Source of the DNA: Deltaproteobacteria bacterium | Lineage (GTDB): Bacteria > Desulfobacterota > DSM-4660 > Desulfatiglandales > Desulfatiglandaceae | Assembly (NCBI GenBank): GCA_022340265.1 | Contig: JAJDOH010000063.1 | Location: 1-58,028, forward strand | Direction of reading: 5' to 3' | Length of the DNA stretch: 58,028 nt | Shown: one piece after another, positions 39,583 through 47,766 of the stretch | How the letters are laid out: each line of letters opens with the position of its first letter | Numbering within the stretch: position 1 is the first letter of the stretch | Notes under the pieces: model-generated | Seen by the model: the letters and a program-made list of their open reading frames with translations, nothing else | Told to the model about the DNA's origin: nothing | Database searches by the model: none | Program-made: the position numbers and the translations under genes

Positions 39583-41163
39583 TCATGGGTTAACACGCGT
39601 CGCCTGAATCTTTTCAAGGTCGAGAATCAGGGAGATATCGCCGTTTTCCATGATGCCCACTCCGGCAAAAAGCCCGGTTTTGGCCAGCAGCTCTCCCAGA
39701 GGGATGGCCATCAGCGGCATGTTGCCGATAATGGCGTCCGCCACAATTCCCAAACCCTTTTGATCCAAAGGGGCCACACTCGGGTTCACAGGCTGACGCA
39801 TTCGAACGATATGCCCTCTACCCGTTTTGTCCGAATCAATCCGTAAAAGACTCCTGAGATCGCAAATTCGCTCAGCCTCGCCCAAAGATTGCAAATCCAC
39901 CTTTTCGATACCTTCCACATGGCTCGTGGGGATGGCCAAAACATATTTTCCGAGTCTAAACAAAACCGCATAGATAATGGAAAGAGAAAGGGGCAGACTG
40001 ATGACAAACTGCGTTCCCTTTGAAGGTTCCGAGTGGATTTTCACGGTGCCGCCCAGATACTCAATGGACTGGGCGACGACATTCATTCCGATCCCTCTTC
40101 CTGCCAATTGATTCGTCTCCTTGGCGGATGAAAAATCCGGTCGACAGATAATATCCAGGAGCTGCTCCTCTGATAGAGACTCCATTTCCTCATGGGACAT
40201 GTCCATTTTGTCCCCGAGGTATGCGCTGATAGCCTTACGGTCAAGCCCCCGGCCATCGTCACGGACAGTCAATATGAGTTGGTCTCCCTGCCTGTCCGCC
40301 TCCAGCACAATCTTGCCTTCCCGGGGCTTGCCGGCTTTTTCACGTTCATCCGGAGGCTCGATGCCATGGGCCACCCCATTGCGCAACAGATGCATAAACG
40401 GTTCTCTCAATCGGTCCATCAAACCGATATCCACCTCGATTTCACCGCCGGCAATTTCGAGGGTCACTTGCCGGTCGTAGGATTTGGCCAAGTCTCGAAT
40501 TGTTTTTTTAAAGAGTTCCCCAAAATCCTGGATGGGCATGAGCCTGAGCTGGGCCAACTGGAAATAGAGGCCTTTGAGCATGGAAATATAGTGATTCACC
40601 CAGTTCTTGAAACCCGCTGAAATCTGGTCCTGCGTCAGCGGTGGAAGCGTTTTTTCCAGCAGCATGATTTCTTGTGAACGGGCCAGCAGGGATTCGATCA
40701 GTGCGTAATCGACGCGTATGCGATCAATTTTACCGGGTGCGGTCGCCGGCCTTGCTTCCGGCTCCACCTGCGCAACAAGTTCTTCCGGATCTTTGGCCAG
40801 ATTTTCCGAGATCCCTTTCAGCCTTTCCAGGTCCCGCGGTTCGGTGATCTCGCCCTTGCCTGCCACAAAAACCTTGAGCAGGTCGATCCCGTCAAAGAAC
40901 AGTTGAATAACCGCTTCATTTGGATTTTTGGCACCTTCCTGAAAAAGTTTGCACCAGGACTCCATGGCATGACAAAAAGTTGACAACTCCATCATGCTGA
41001 GGGCCCTGGCCATTCCCTTTACGGAATGGATTTTACCGTGAATCTCGCTCCACAGCGCTTGATCCTGGAGGTTTTTTTCCACCTTCAGCAGAATACCATC
41101 CAGCTCCTCCAGATATCGGCTCGATTCCTGGATGAAAATTTTCTGGTATTTTTCAAGTTCCAT
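39583..41163 (-). CDS. cheA: CheA-type chemosensory histidine kinase
   Basis: 526 residues, somewhat short for CheA. In order: Hpt domain with phosphorylatable His46 (IHSVKGMARAL), a linker, a dimerisation region, the HATPase domain (N box EPFMHLLRNGVAHGIE, G1 DDGRGLDRKA, G2 GRGIGMNVV, and GTQFVISLPLSLSI), then a CheW-like domain (VLFRLGKYVLAIPTSHVEGI). It lacks the usual P2 response-regulator docking domain. It is the last gene of a minus-strand chemosensory operon and overlaps cheW by 11 bp. Confidence 0.93.
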   Translation of the reverse strand: MELEKYQKIFIQESSRYLEELDGILLKVEKNLQDQALWSEIHGKIHSVKGMARALSMMELSTFCHAMESWCKLFQEGAKNPNEAVIQLFFDGIDLLKVFVAGKGEITEPRDLERLKGISENLAKDPEELVAQVEPEARPATAPGKIDRIRVDYALIESLLARSQEIMLLEKTLPPLTQDQISAGFKNWVNHYISMLKGLYFQLAQLRLMPIQDFGELFKKTIRDLAKSYDRQVTLEIAGGEIEVDIGLMDRLREPFMHLLRNGVAHGIEPPDEREKAGKPREGKIVLEADRQGDQLILTVRDDGRGLDRKAISAYLGDKMDMSHEEMESLSEEQLLDIICRPDFSSAKETNQLAGRGIGMNVVAQSIEYLGGTVKIHSEPSKGTQFVISLPLSLSIIYAVLFRLGKYVLAIPTSHVEGIEKVDLQSLGEAERICDLRSLLRIDSDKTGRGHIVRMRQPVNPSVAPLDQKGLGIVADAIIGNMPLMAIPLGELLAKTGLFAGVGIMENGDISLILDLEKIQATRVNP

Positions 41164-41548
41164 AGGCCAATCCCGCCAGTTTGCTCCAGATATCGTCAGG
41201 CGTCATCAACTTCGCCGTGTCCCCTTCCTGACCGATAACGGTGCCGGATGCGCCGTCGTGCTCGACCCACTTCATGCCGACAATCCTGTCCGGGATCAAA
41301 CCCAGCTTTACGGTATCCCATTTAAGGAGGATGATAACGGGGTCATCATGCAGCAGCGAAGCATCCGGTTGCATCAGACGCCCCATATCAATGACATCAA
41401 ACAGATCTCCTCTGTAATATAAAAGGCCTTCATAGCACGAAGGCATGAGCGGCACGGGCACGATATTTACATTATCCGCAACGCGGTATATGTATTTGGC
41501 CTCAATAGCGACATTATGTCCGGCGGCCTCGAAAATGAAAATATCCAT
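41153..41548 (-). CDS. cheW: CheW-like scaffold protein
   Basis: 131 residues, one CheW domain (MDIFIFEAAGHNVAIEAKYIYRV in pieces, VPLMPSCYEGLLYYRGDLFD and VIDMGRLM). It couples the methyl-accepting protein to CheA. It starts 4 bp after the MCP gene and its end overlaps the cheA start. Confidence 0.9.
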   Translation of the reverse strand: MDIFIFEAAGHNVAIEAKYIYRVADNVNIVPVPLMPSCYEGLLYYRGDLFDVIDMGRLMQPDASLLHDDPVIILLKWDTVKLGLIPDRIVGMKWVEHDGASGTVIGQEGDTAKLMTPDDIWSKLAGLAYGT

Positions 41549-41552
41549 GGCC

Positions 41553-42812
41553 TTAATCCCCGCGGAGTCTGAAACGCCGTTGAGATGCCATCATTTTTTC
41601 CGACAGTATATTCAGGGAGTGCATCAACTCGACAATTTTCTGCATTCCCTCTTTCTGACCACGGGTTCCCACGGTCGTTTTCTGGGTGGACACGAAATTT
41701 TCCTGGGCCAGTCGCGAAAGCGTTTCAAAGTGTTTGAGCAGTCCCCTTATGTCCTTCACCTGGCTCAGTGTTACCGCTTCCACCGCTTTTACCTCGGTCG
41801 AAATTTCTTTAACACCCGAGACCATTTCCCGAAATGTGCCGACCATACTCGTAATAATGCCGCGCCCTTTACCCACATCCGTCTCGCTTTGTCTAAGCGC
41901 TTCAATCACCGCTTTGTTGTCTTCAAATATGTCATCCACGATCCTCCCGATCTCCTGGGAGGACTGTTTGGAGTTTTCCGCCATGCTCCGTATTTCGTTG
42001 GCCACCAGTGCAAACCCTTTACCCATTTCCCCGGCTCGGGTGGCTTCGATGGACGCATTCAATGAAAGCAGCTCCGTTTTCTGAGCCACCGCCTCCATAA
42101 CATGCATCACCATCTTGATCTTTTCGATCTTGTTGCTCAACCGGTAAATAGGTTTGGAATTTTCGGCAATCTGTCTGAGAACATTGTCCAGATATTCAAG
42201 GGCTTCCATGGCTTTGGTTTCACCGCTTCCCGTTTTTACCAGGGCATCTTTGATTTTTGAAGCCGTTTGTGCCGACTGCCGGCCCGCGGCATCCATCTGA
42301 TCAACGCTGTTGTTGATGATCAGGGACGTCTTTTGCACGATCACGGTTTGTTGTTCAGACCCCTTGGCGATGGCCATGGCCGATGCATCAATTTCCTCGC
42401 TGCTGGCCAGGACTTTTTGCGAAAGGCTGCCCAGCGCCTTATTCGTTTCCTCCATTTGTGTGGCAACGTTTTTGATATCCGAAATCATTCTCCTGAGATC
42501 CTTCACCATGGCGGCAAACACCTCTTCCAGATCGCGGATCTCGTCCCGGCTCACCAGGGGAATGTCCTTTGAGAGATCCCCGTGGCTGATCTCCATGGCC
42601 ACGGCACTCAAGCTATTCAAACGACTGACAATTGATCTCGAAAAATAGCCCCCGAAAAACGCGCCCACTGCCAGTGCCAGCGCTACGGAGATAGCCTGGG
42701 CCGTATAGTAGTCATTGGTCAACCGGTTAATGACGGCCACAACGATCATCAGCAACAGGAGCAAAACAAGAAAACTGAGAATAAGCTTATTTCTGATACT
42801 TGTTCGACTCAT
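41553..42812 (-). CDS. Methyl-accepting chemotaxis protein without a sensory domain
   Basis: 419 residues; the start at 42812 is preferred (GGAGG upstream and ATGA overlap with the preceding stop) over an upstream in-frame ATG at 42842. Two membrane helices (LILSFLVLLLLLMIVVAVI and AISVALALAVGAFFGGYF) are separated by only about ten residues, so there is no periplasmic ligand-binding domain. A HAMP domain follows (SRLNSLSAVAMEISHGDLSK) and a long signalling coiled coil with the conserved tip ELLSLNASIEATRAGEMGKG, FALVANEIRSMAENS. It probably senses membrane state or works through a partner protein. Confidence 0.92.
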   Translation of the reverse strand: MSRTSIRNKLILSFLVLLLLLMIVVAVINRLTNDYYTAQAISVALALAVGAFFGGYFSRSIVSRLNSLSAVAMEISHGDLSKDIPLVSRDEIRDLEEVFAAMVKDLRRMISDIKNVATQMEETNKALGSLSQKVLASSEEIDASAMAIAKGSEQQTVIVQKTSLIINNSVDQMDAAGRQSAQTASKIKDALVKTGSGETKAMEALEYLDNVLRQIAENSKPIYRLSNKIEKIKMVMHVMEAVAQKTELLSLNASIEATRAGEMGKGFALVANEIRSMAENSKQSSQEIGRIVDDIFEDNKAVIEALRQSETDVGKGRGIITSMVGTFREMVSGVKEISTEVKAVEAVTLSQVKDIRGLLKHFETLSRLAQENFVSTQKTTVGTRGQKEGMQKIVELMHSLNILSEKMMASQRRFRLRGD

Positions 42813-43588
42813 GAATCTATGTCCTCCATTGTCAGTATCCATCCATCCAGATTCTTCCCCATTCTGAGCACTGATACCACTATCTTCAATGCCATAGAAT
42901 CGGATTCCAGGTAAAAGCTTCGATGCTTCAAATGAAGGTTTTTGGCCACCTCCTTAAGTGCCTTTACCAACCGACCCCGCCCTTCCTGAGGGAAAACATC
43001 GGTAATTCTGAGATTCAGGACATCTTCAAAATTTTTATGGAGAAGTTCAAGGGCCATGGCATTGGCACGCATCAACCGCGCATCCCGATCCACCACCAGA
43101 ATGCCGATAGCGATGCTGTCGAAAACCGCCTTTTGAAAGTTCAACTGGTCAATCAACTCCGCAGTCGCTCGACGGGGATACAGCTTTCCGGAATCTACAA
43201 ACGGTTCGTTGGGCTTGCTATTGCCCAAGTTGTCCAGAAGAGTGCCAAGATAATCCGTCATCTCTCCTAGAGGTCCTTTAACGACACAGTAATCCGCACC
43301 GATATCCTTGATGTCTTCCATTTGTTCAATGAGCGTGCCTGAAACCACAACAATGGTCAGTTGACCCGATGGAAATCTTTTGCGCGCAAGTCTGATCAAC
43401 TGAATGCCATCTACTTTGGGCATAATGAGATCGGCAAAAAGTAGATCAAAAACCGATTCCTCAAGCTTTGAGACCCCTTCTTTACCGTCGTAGGCCTTAA
43501 CGACTTCATATCCTTTGCTTTCGAGAAGTTCCGTCAAAAATTCCACAAAGAAGAAGTCGTTGTCCACAACCAGGGCTTTCTTTGCCAC
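42809..43588 (-). CDS. Response regulator with C-terminal PAS-like domain
   Basis: 259 residues. The start is placed at the GTG (43588) because CAGGAGGTG lies just before it; the open frame continues 7 codons upstream to an ATG at 43609 that would bury this site. The receiver domain shows the acidic pair and phospho-Asp (VVDNDFFF, and LLFADLIMPKVDGIQL with D near residue 53), VVVSGT and a Lys in DYCVVKGP. A PAS domain (FQKAVFDSIAIGILVVDRDAR) follows. It overlaps the MCP gene by 4 bp and is likely the output of CheA in place of CheY. Confidence 0.88.
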   Translation of the reverse strand: MAKKALVVDNDFFFVEFLTELLESKGYEVVKAYDGKEGVSKLEESVFDLLFADLIMPKVDGIQLIRLARKRFPSGQLTIVVVSGTLIEQMEDIKDIGADYCVVKGPLGEMTDYLGTLLDNLGNSKPNEPFVDSGKLYPRRATAELIDQLNFQKAVFDSIAIGILVVDRDARLMRANAMALELLHKNFEDVLNLRITDVFPQEGRGRLVKALKEVAKNLHLKHRSFYLESDSMALKIVVSVLRMGKNLDGWILTMEDIDS

Positions 43589-43616
43589 GGTCAACACCTC
43601 CTGATCCACATGCCTG

Positions 43617-45797
43617 TCAATTGATACAAACTCTTCTTACTTCGCTCATATCCGTTAACCCTGAAAATGCTTTTGCAATGCCATCCTGCTTGAGCGTTGT
43701 CATTCCCTGTCTGGAACCGGCTTCGAAAATTTCCTCTGAGTTTGCCTTCTTTTTGATAAGCGTCTTTATCTCAGGTGTGCCTTCCAGCAACTCGTGAATT
43801 CCCATCCGACCTTTGTATCCGGTTCCTGCACAGGTGTCGCACTTCCAGGGACGGTACAAAGTCAAATCGGACGTATACTGAATGCCGGTTTTTGTAAAGG
43901 CGTCACGGCCGTATTCAGCTCTGATCTCGTCGAATTCCTCTTCGGTGGGATGATATTTCTTCTTGCACTGTGTGCACAGTCTTCGAAGCAGGCGCTGCGC
44001 CAATACACCCAGCAGGGAATCCGAAAAATTGAGCGGATTTAATCCCATATCCAAGAGACGGGTGACGGTTTCGGGGGCGCTGTTGGTATGCAACGTGGAA
44101 AAAACCAGATGACCGGTCAGGGATGCTTCGATTCCGATGGAGGCTGTTTCAAAATCGCGCATCTCCCCGATCATGATCACATCCGGGTCCGCTCTCAGAA
44201 AGGACCTCATGATTCGCGCAAAATCGAGCCCGATTTTTGGTTTTGCCTCCACCTGCCTGAGCCCCACCTGAGTAATTTCCACCGGATCTTCAGCAGTCCA
44301 GATCTTAATACCGGGGTTGTTGATACGGCCGAGAGCGGAATGAAGCGTTGTGGTTTTACCCGAACCCGTGGGCCCCACCACCAGAATCATGCCGTAAGGC
44401 TGGTCGAGAATCCGTTCCATGACTTTCATATTCCGCTCGCTCAATCCCATGTCGGAAAAAGCCATGGCACCGGCACTGGGCAGGACCCTCAAAACCGCAT
44501 CTTCCCGCCCTCCGGCAGTGGGGATGGTCGCCAAACGAAGTTCAAAGGGTTTTACACCTTTTCGCCTGAATTTAATTTTTCCATCCTGGGGCAAACGCCT
44601 TTCAGAGATGTCGAGCCCTGCCATAATTTTCAGTCGGGAGAGAATTCCCCGAGCCATGTGCTCGGGCACGTGAGCGTAATCCTGGCAAACACCATCCATT
44701 CTAAAACGGATCCCGGTTTTGCGGGTTTCCGGTGACGGCTCAATATGGATGTCCGATGCATTGTTTCGGAAGGCGTTGATAATGACCTGGTCCACCAGTC
44801 GAACCACCTGACTCGATTCTTCGTTCAGCAGATCTTCCTCGTGATACAGGTCTTCCGCATCCTCCTCTTCAAACTCGATATCAGGGATCATATCCAGTTC
44901 GGAAATCATGTCTTCCGCGGAGGACTCGGACTTTTTTGCAAAAAAATGAAGAACGTATTTTTCGATGTCTTCCCTGATCCCAACTGAAAAATTAATTTTG
45001 GTGGTTTTGGTCAATCCTCTGATCTGGCCCGTTTTTCTCAGGTCTCCGGGATCATCGATAAGAATCTCCACCCCGTTTTTCCCCCAGCTCATGGGCACCC
45101 ACGAATCATGAAGCAAAAAGGATTTTTTCAAATTGCCGATGAGCTCGACGGGGACTTCAGTTTTTGGATCAAAAGACCGAAAAGGGCACCGGTAGTAAAG
45201 AGAGAGGGACTTTCCGACTTCACTTTTTGGAATGTTAAATTGTTCAATGAGAATGTGTTCTACACTCTGTTTGGCTTTCTTTGAAAGCGCCAGTGCTCTT
45301 CGAAGTTGATCGGACGTCACCCTGTTATTTCGAAGCAGGTAATCATACCTGGAGCCTGAATAGAGTTTTGAAACCACCTGCTTGATCTTCTGTTCTATTT
45401 TTGTGTTCTTTGGATCCGCTTCCAAAGCTGCTTTATACATTTCAAGCGCAAGATTTTCATGTCCTCTTCTTTCATTCTCCAATCCGAGAACAAACTTGAT
45501 CTGAGCAATCCGCAAATCGCTTAATCGCAATCCATGAACCGCTTCATCTATTTTCTGGATGATTTTTGAGGGAGAATGGGTTCTTACGAGACAGGCCACC
45601 AGCCCGGGAATGATTCTTGAAGGGAGACAATCCGTATCAAGGAGGCTTTCGTATTCTCCGACAGCCTTTTCCAGCAGACCCAGTTCCCTCAATGATACGG
45701 CCCGCTGTAGAATCTCTTCAAAGCCATTTTGGGCCGCCATATTATTTTCGATTGAAGATTCCGCAGTGGCTGTTTCAGGCTTTCCCATGGCTTCCAT
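43617..45797 (-). CDS. Type IV pilus/type II secretion ATPase (PilB/GspE family) with TPR N-terminus
   Basis: 726 residues. N-terminal TPR-like region (about 25-150; AVGEYESLLDTD, LALEMYKAALEADPKNTK), an MshEN-type domain (YDYLLRNNRVTSDQLRRALA), then the motor: Walker A GPTGSGKTTTLHSA, ASP box TAEDPVEITQVGLRQ, Walker B (DVIMIGEMRDFETASIGIEA), HIS box LVFSTLHTNSAPETVTRLLDMG, and the C-terminal zinc motif CTQCKK...CDTCAGTGYKGRMGIHELL. It powers pilus assembly or secretion; no pilin gene is near. It overlaps the preceding phosphatase by one base (TAATG) and probably shares an operon with the chemosensory genes. Confidence 0.92.
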   Translation of the reverse strand: MEAMGKPETATAESSIENNMAAQNGFEEILQRAVSLRELGLLEKAVGEYESLLDTDCLPSRIIPGLVACLVRTHSPSKIIQKIDEAVHGLRLSDLRIAQIKFVLGLENERRGHENLALEMYKAALEADPKNTKIEQKIKQVVSKLYSGSRYDYLLRNNRVTSDQLRRALALSKKAKQSVEHILIEQFNIPKSEVGKSLSLYYRCPFRSFDPKTEVPVELIGNLKKSFLLHDSWVPMSWGKNGVEILIDDPGDLRKTGQIRGLTKTTKINFSVGIREDIEKYVLHFFAKKSESSAEDMISELDMIPDIEFEEEDAEDLYHEEDLLNEESSQVVRLVDQVIINAFRNNASDIHIEPSPETRKTGIRFRMDGVCQDYAHVPEHMARGILSRLKIMAGLDISERRLPQDGKIKFRRKGVKPFELRLATIPTAGGREDAVLRVLPSAGAMAFSDMGLSERNMKVMERILDQPYGMILVVGPTGSGKTTTLHSALGRINNPGIKIWTAEDPVEITQVGLRQVEAKPKIGLDFARIMRSFLRADPDVIMIGEMRDFETASIGIEASLTGHLVFSTLHTNSAPETVTRLLDMGLNPLNFSDSLLGVLAQRLLRRLCTQCKKKYHPTEEEFDEIRAEYGRDAFTKTGIQYTSDLTLYRPWKCDTCAGTGYKGRMGIHELLEGTPEIKTLIKKKANSEEIFEAGSRQGMTTLKQDGIAKAFSGLTDMSEVRRVCIN

Positions 45798-46432
45798 TAT
45801 CCATTCATCAATTGAACGCCCACCGAGTCAGGATAATAATCAATAATATTCAAGCACCCGTAGTCCTGCTGAATATTAAATACCTGGCTCAAATCCAGGC
45901 CCAGAGCATGTGCCAGGATCACCCTGTTAACACCCCCATGAGCCACAATTACCACGTCTTTTCCGGCCTGTTCGGCACGGATTTTCTCAAAAGCCGGAAT
46001 GACCCTTCGAGAGAGCCGGAAAATGGATTCTCCTCCCCCCGGACAACCATAACCGGCAAGATCCTTTTTTCGCTTTTCCACTTCCTCCGGATAATCATTG
46101 ATAATTTGGCCCAGGGTGGCCCCCTCCCAATCTCCGAAATACATCTCTCGAAGTTCAGGCAAACAATGGACCGGCACGTTATGATAAGCGCCGATCCGGC
46201 GAGCGCCGGCGGCTGCCCGCTTAAGATCACTCGCATAAATGGCAGCGGGTTCCACCAGCCGAAGACGATCAGCCATCTTTTCCAGCTGAAGCACACCGAT
46301 ATCGGTCACATCCACATCCGTATGGCCGTATATGGGAATCTTTTCATGTCCTTTTACCTGACCATGCCTGACCAGATAGATCCGATTGGTTCTTTCCATA
46401 ATTTTTAAATCATAGAATCTCACCTTTCCCAT
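45797..46432 (-). CDS. Histidine phosphatase family protein (phosphoglycerate mutase-like)
   Basis: 211 residues. The RHG motif YLVRHGQVKGHE supplies the nucleophilic His, with the acid ELREMYFGDWEG and the second His in VIVAHGGVNRVIL. This is the pattern of small broad-specificity phosphatases or alpha-ribazole phosphatase. An alternative start is the in-frame Met at residue 12 (46399). It is the first gene of the operon and its stop overlaps the ATPase start (TAATG). Its role in that operon is unclear. Confidence 0.9.
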   Translation of the reverse strand: MGKVRFYDLKIMERTNRIYLVRHGQVKGHEKIPIYGHTDVDVTDIGVLQLEKMADRLRLVEPAAIYASDLKRAAAGARRIGAYHNVPVHCLPELREMYFGDWEGATLGQIINDYPEEVEKRKKDLAGYGCPGGGESIFRLSRRVIPAFEKIRAEQAGKDVVIVAHGGVNRVILAHALGLDLSQVFNIQQDYGCLNIIDYYPDSVGVQLMNG

Positions 46433-46501
46433 GTCAATGAAATTACCTGCAATCCATCACAGGATGCATCAGACAGTTGTCGGGGTCAGGATGTCATTCA
46501 A

Positions 46502-46542
46502 ATCTTAATTTTAAGATGAGGGTTTATTCGGACAAACGAATA
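46502..46542. promoter_or_regulatory. Two small palindromes in a divergent promoter region
   Basis: ATCTTAA-TT-TTAAGAT (46502-46517) and TATTCG-GACAAA-CGAATA (46525-46542) lie between the divergent phosphatase operon and the small Cys-protein gene. A TATATT -10-like box follows. They may be operators, but no regulator is adjacent. Confidence 0.35.
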
Positions 46543-46592
46543 GTGTATATTGCGGGCGACCAGGGCATAAAAGCGTCCAACAACCATCAGAA

Positions 46593-46880
46593 ATGCAGGG
46601 TACACGCATCATGACCCAAAACCGAAAGGACTGTTTCGGCCTCCTTGACAATGTCTTTCCCATGGGAGATGAAGGCCTGAGGGAGATTGTTCCTGAATGT
46701 TTTCAGTGTCCTGACCGAAAAGAATGTCTTCAGACCGCATTGCAAACGAAAGAAGGGTTCCAACTGAGAAGCGAGGCATTGGATCGATCTTCTTCAGGCG
46801 GACTCATGGGCCGCCTCAAACGCTGGTCGGATAAAAAAACACTGTCAAAACGCCGGAAGGAGCAGAAAAGTGAGTGTTGA
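46593..46880 (+). CDS. Small Cys-motif protein of unknown function
   Basis: 95 residues, possibly starting at the later in-frame ATG (46611, MTQNRKDCFG). An N-terminal cysteine cluster, CFGLLDNVFP then CFQCPDRKECLQTAL, has the spacing of a small Fe-S or zinc site. The C-terminal part is very basic (RLKRWSDKKTLSKRRKEQK). The family is not recognised. The last 11 bp overlap the following gene, so the two are co-translated. Confidence 0.7.
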   Translation: MQGTRIMTQNRKDCFGLLDNVFPMGDEGLREIVPECFQCPDRKECLQTALQTKEGFQLRSEALDRSSSGGLMGRLKRWSDKKTLSKRRKEQKSEC

Positions 46881-47691
46881 GCTGGTCTGTCCCTACTGCC
46901 GCTTTTCCAAAAGGATCTCCGAGAAAAAAATCCCTAGCGCCGCAAAAATGGCCATCTGCCCCCGCTGTCACAAAAAATTCCCTCTTTCACGCTCAAACGG
47001 AACGGACGGCTTATCCGAGAGAAAATCATTCGAAACCGCCAAATCTGACACCATGGGACCACCCTCCGAATCTGAAGCCGAAACGGGTGGCACACCCTGG
47101 GAGAAAAGAGGCGACCTGGGGCTTTTTAATGGCATTTTCCTGACCTTGAAGAAAGCGCTTTTTCAACCCGGTGCGCTATTCAGCGCCCGAAACCAGCCCG
47201 GCGGATTCAGAGAACCGCTTGCCTTTGGTCTGCTGGTTGGCGGCTTTGGGGATATGCTCGCTTTTTTCTGGCCTGTGCTCCTGTTTTCTCTGGGTTTTGT
47301 ACCTTTTGGCCATACCGTTTTCGCTCACTTGAGCGGCATCTGGATAGTCCTGATGCTCACGGTGGGGATCCCTTTAGCGGTCATCCTGAACATGGTTTGT
47401 TACAGCGGCATCGTTCATTTAATGCTTTTGATGGTGAGGGGAGGAAAAGAAGGCTACCAATCCACTTTCAGAGTGGTTGCATATTCTCAGGCAGCGCTCA
47501 TATGGAATGTGATCCCGTTTATGGGCAGCTGGATTGCAACCGTTTGGAAACTGGTCATTCAAGTGATTGGGCTGCGTGAAATGCATCATACATCGTATGT
47601 CAGGGTGGTTATGGCCTTTTTGCTGCCGTTCTTCATTTTGTTTGCTTTGATCATCATGGCCATGGGTCCCCTTCTGATGCTTCTGTTTTGA
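46870..47691 (+). CDS. Zinc-ribbon/Yip1-type membrane protein
   Basis: 273 residues with a GTG start after AAGGAG. The N-terminal zinc ribbon (CPYCRFSKRISEKK...CPRCHKKFPL) is of the MJ0042 kind. Then come a polar linker and a Yip1-like membrane domain with about five helices (GGFGDMLAFFWPVLLFSLGF, WIVLMLTVGIPLAVILNMVC, then SQAALIWNVIPFMGSWIATV, and FLLPFFILFALIIMAMGPLL). The function is unknown; it overlaps the preceding small gene by 11 bp and is followed by a helicase gene after 75 bp. Confidence 0.85.
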   Translation: MSVELVCPYCRFSKRISEKKIPSAAKMAICPRCHKKFPLSRSNGTDGLSERKSFETAKSDTMGPPSESEAETGGTPWEKRGDLGLFNGIFLTLKKALFQPGALFSARNQPGGFREPLAFGLLVGGFGDMLAFFWPVLLFSLGFVPFGHTVFAHLSGIWIVLMLTVGIPLAVILNMVCYSGIVHLMLLMVRGGKEGYQSTFRVVAYSQAALIWNVIPFMGSWIATVWKLVIQVIGLREMHHTSYVRVVMAFLLPFFILFALIIMAMGPLLMLLF

Positions 47692-47766
47692 CACCCTGCC
47701 CTTGAAAACGCGGACCGAGCAACAGGCCGACCCATATACCCCGATCCAAAATAAAAGGAATCAGAT

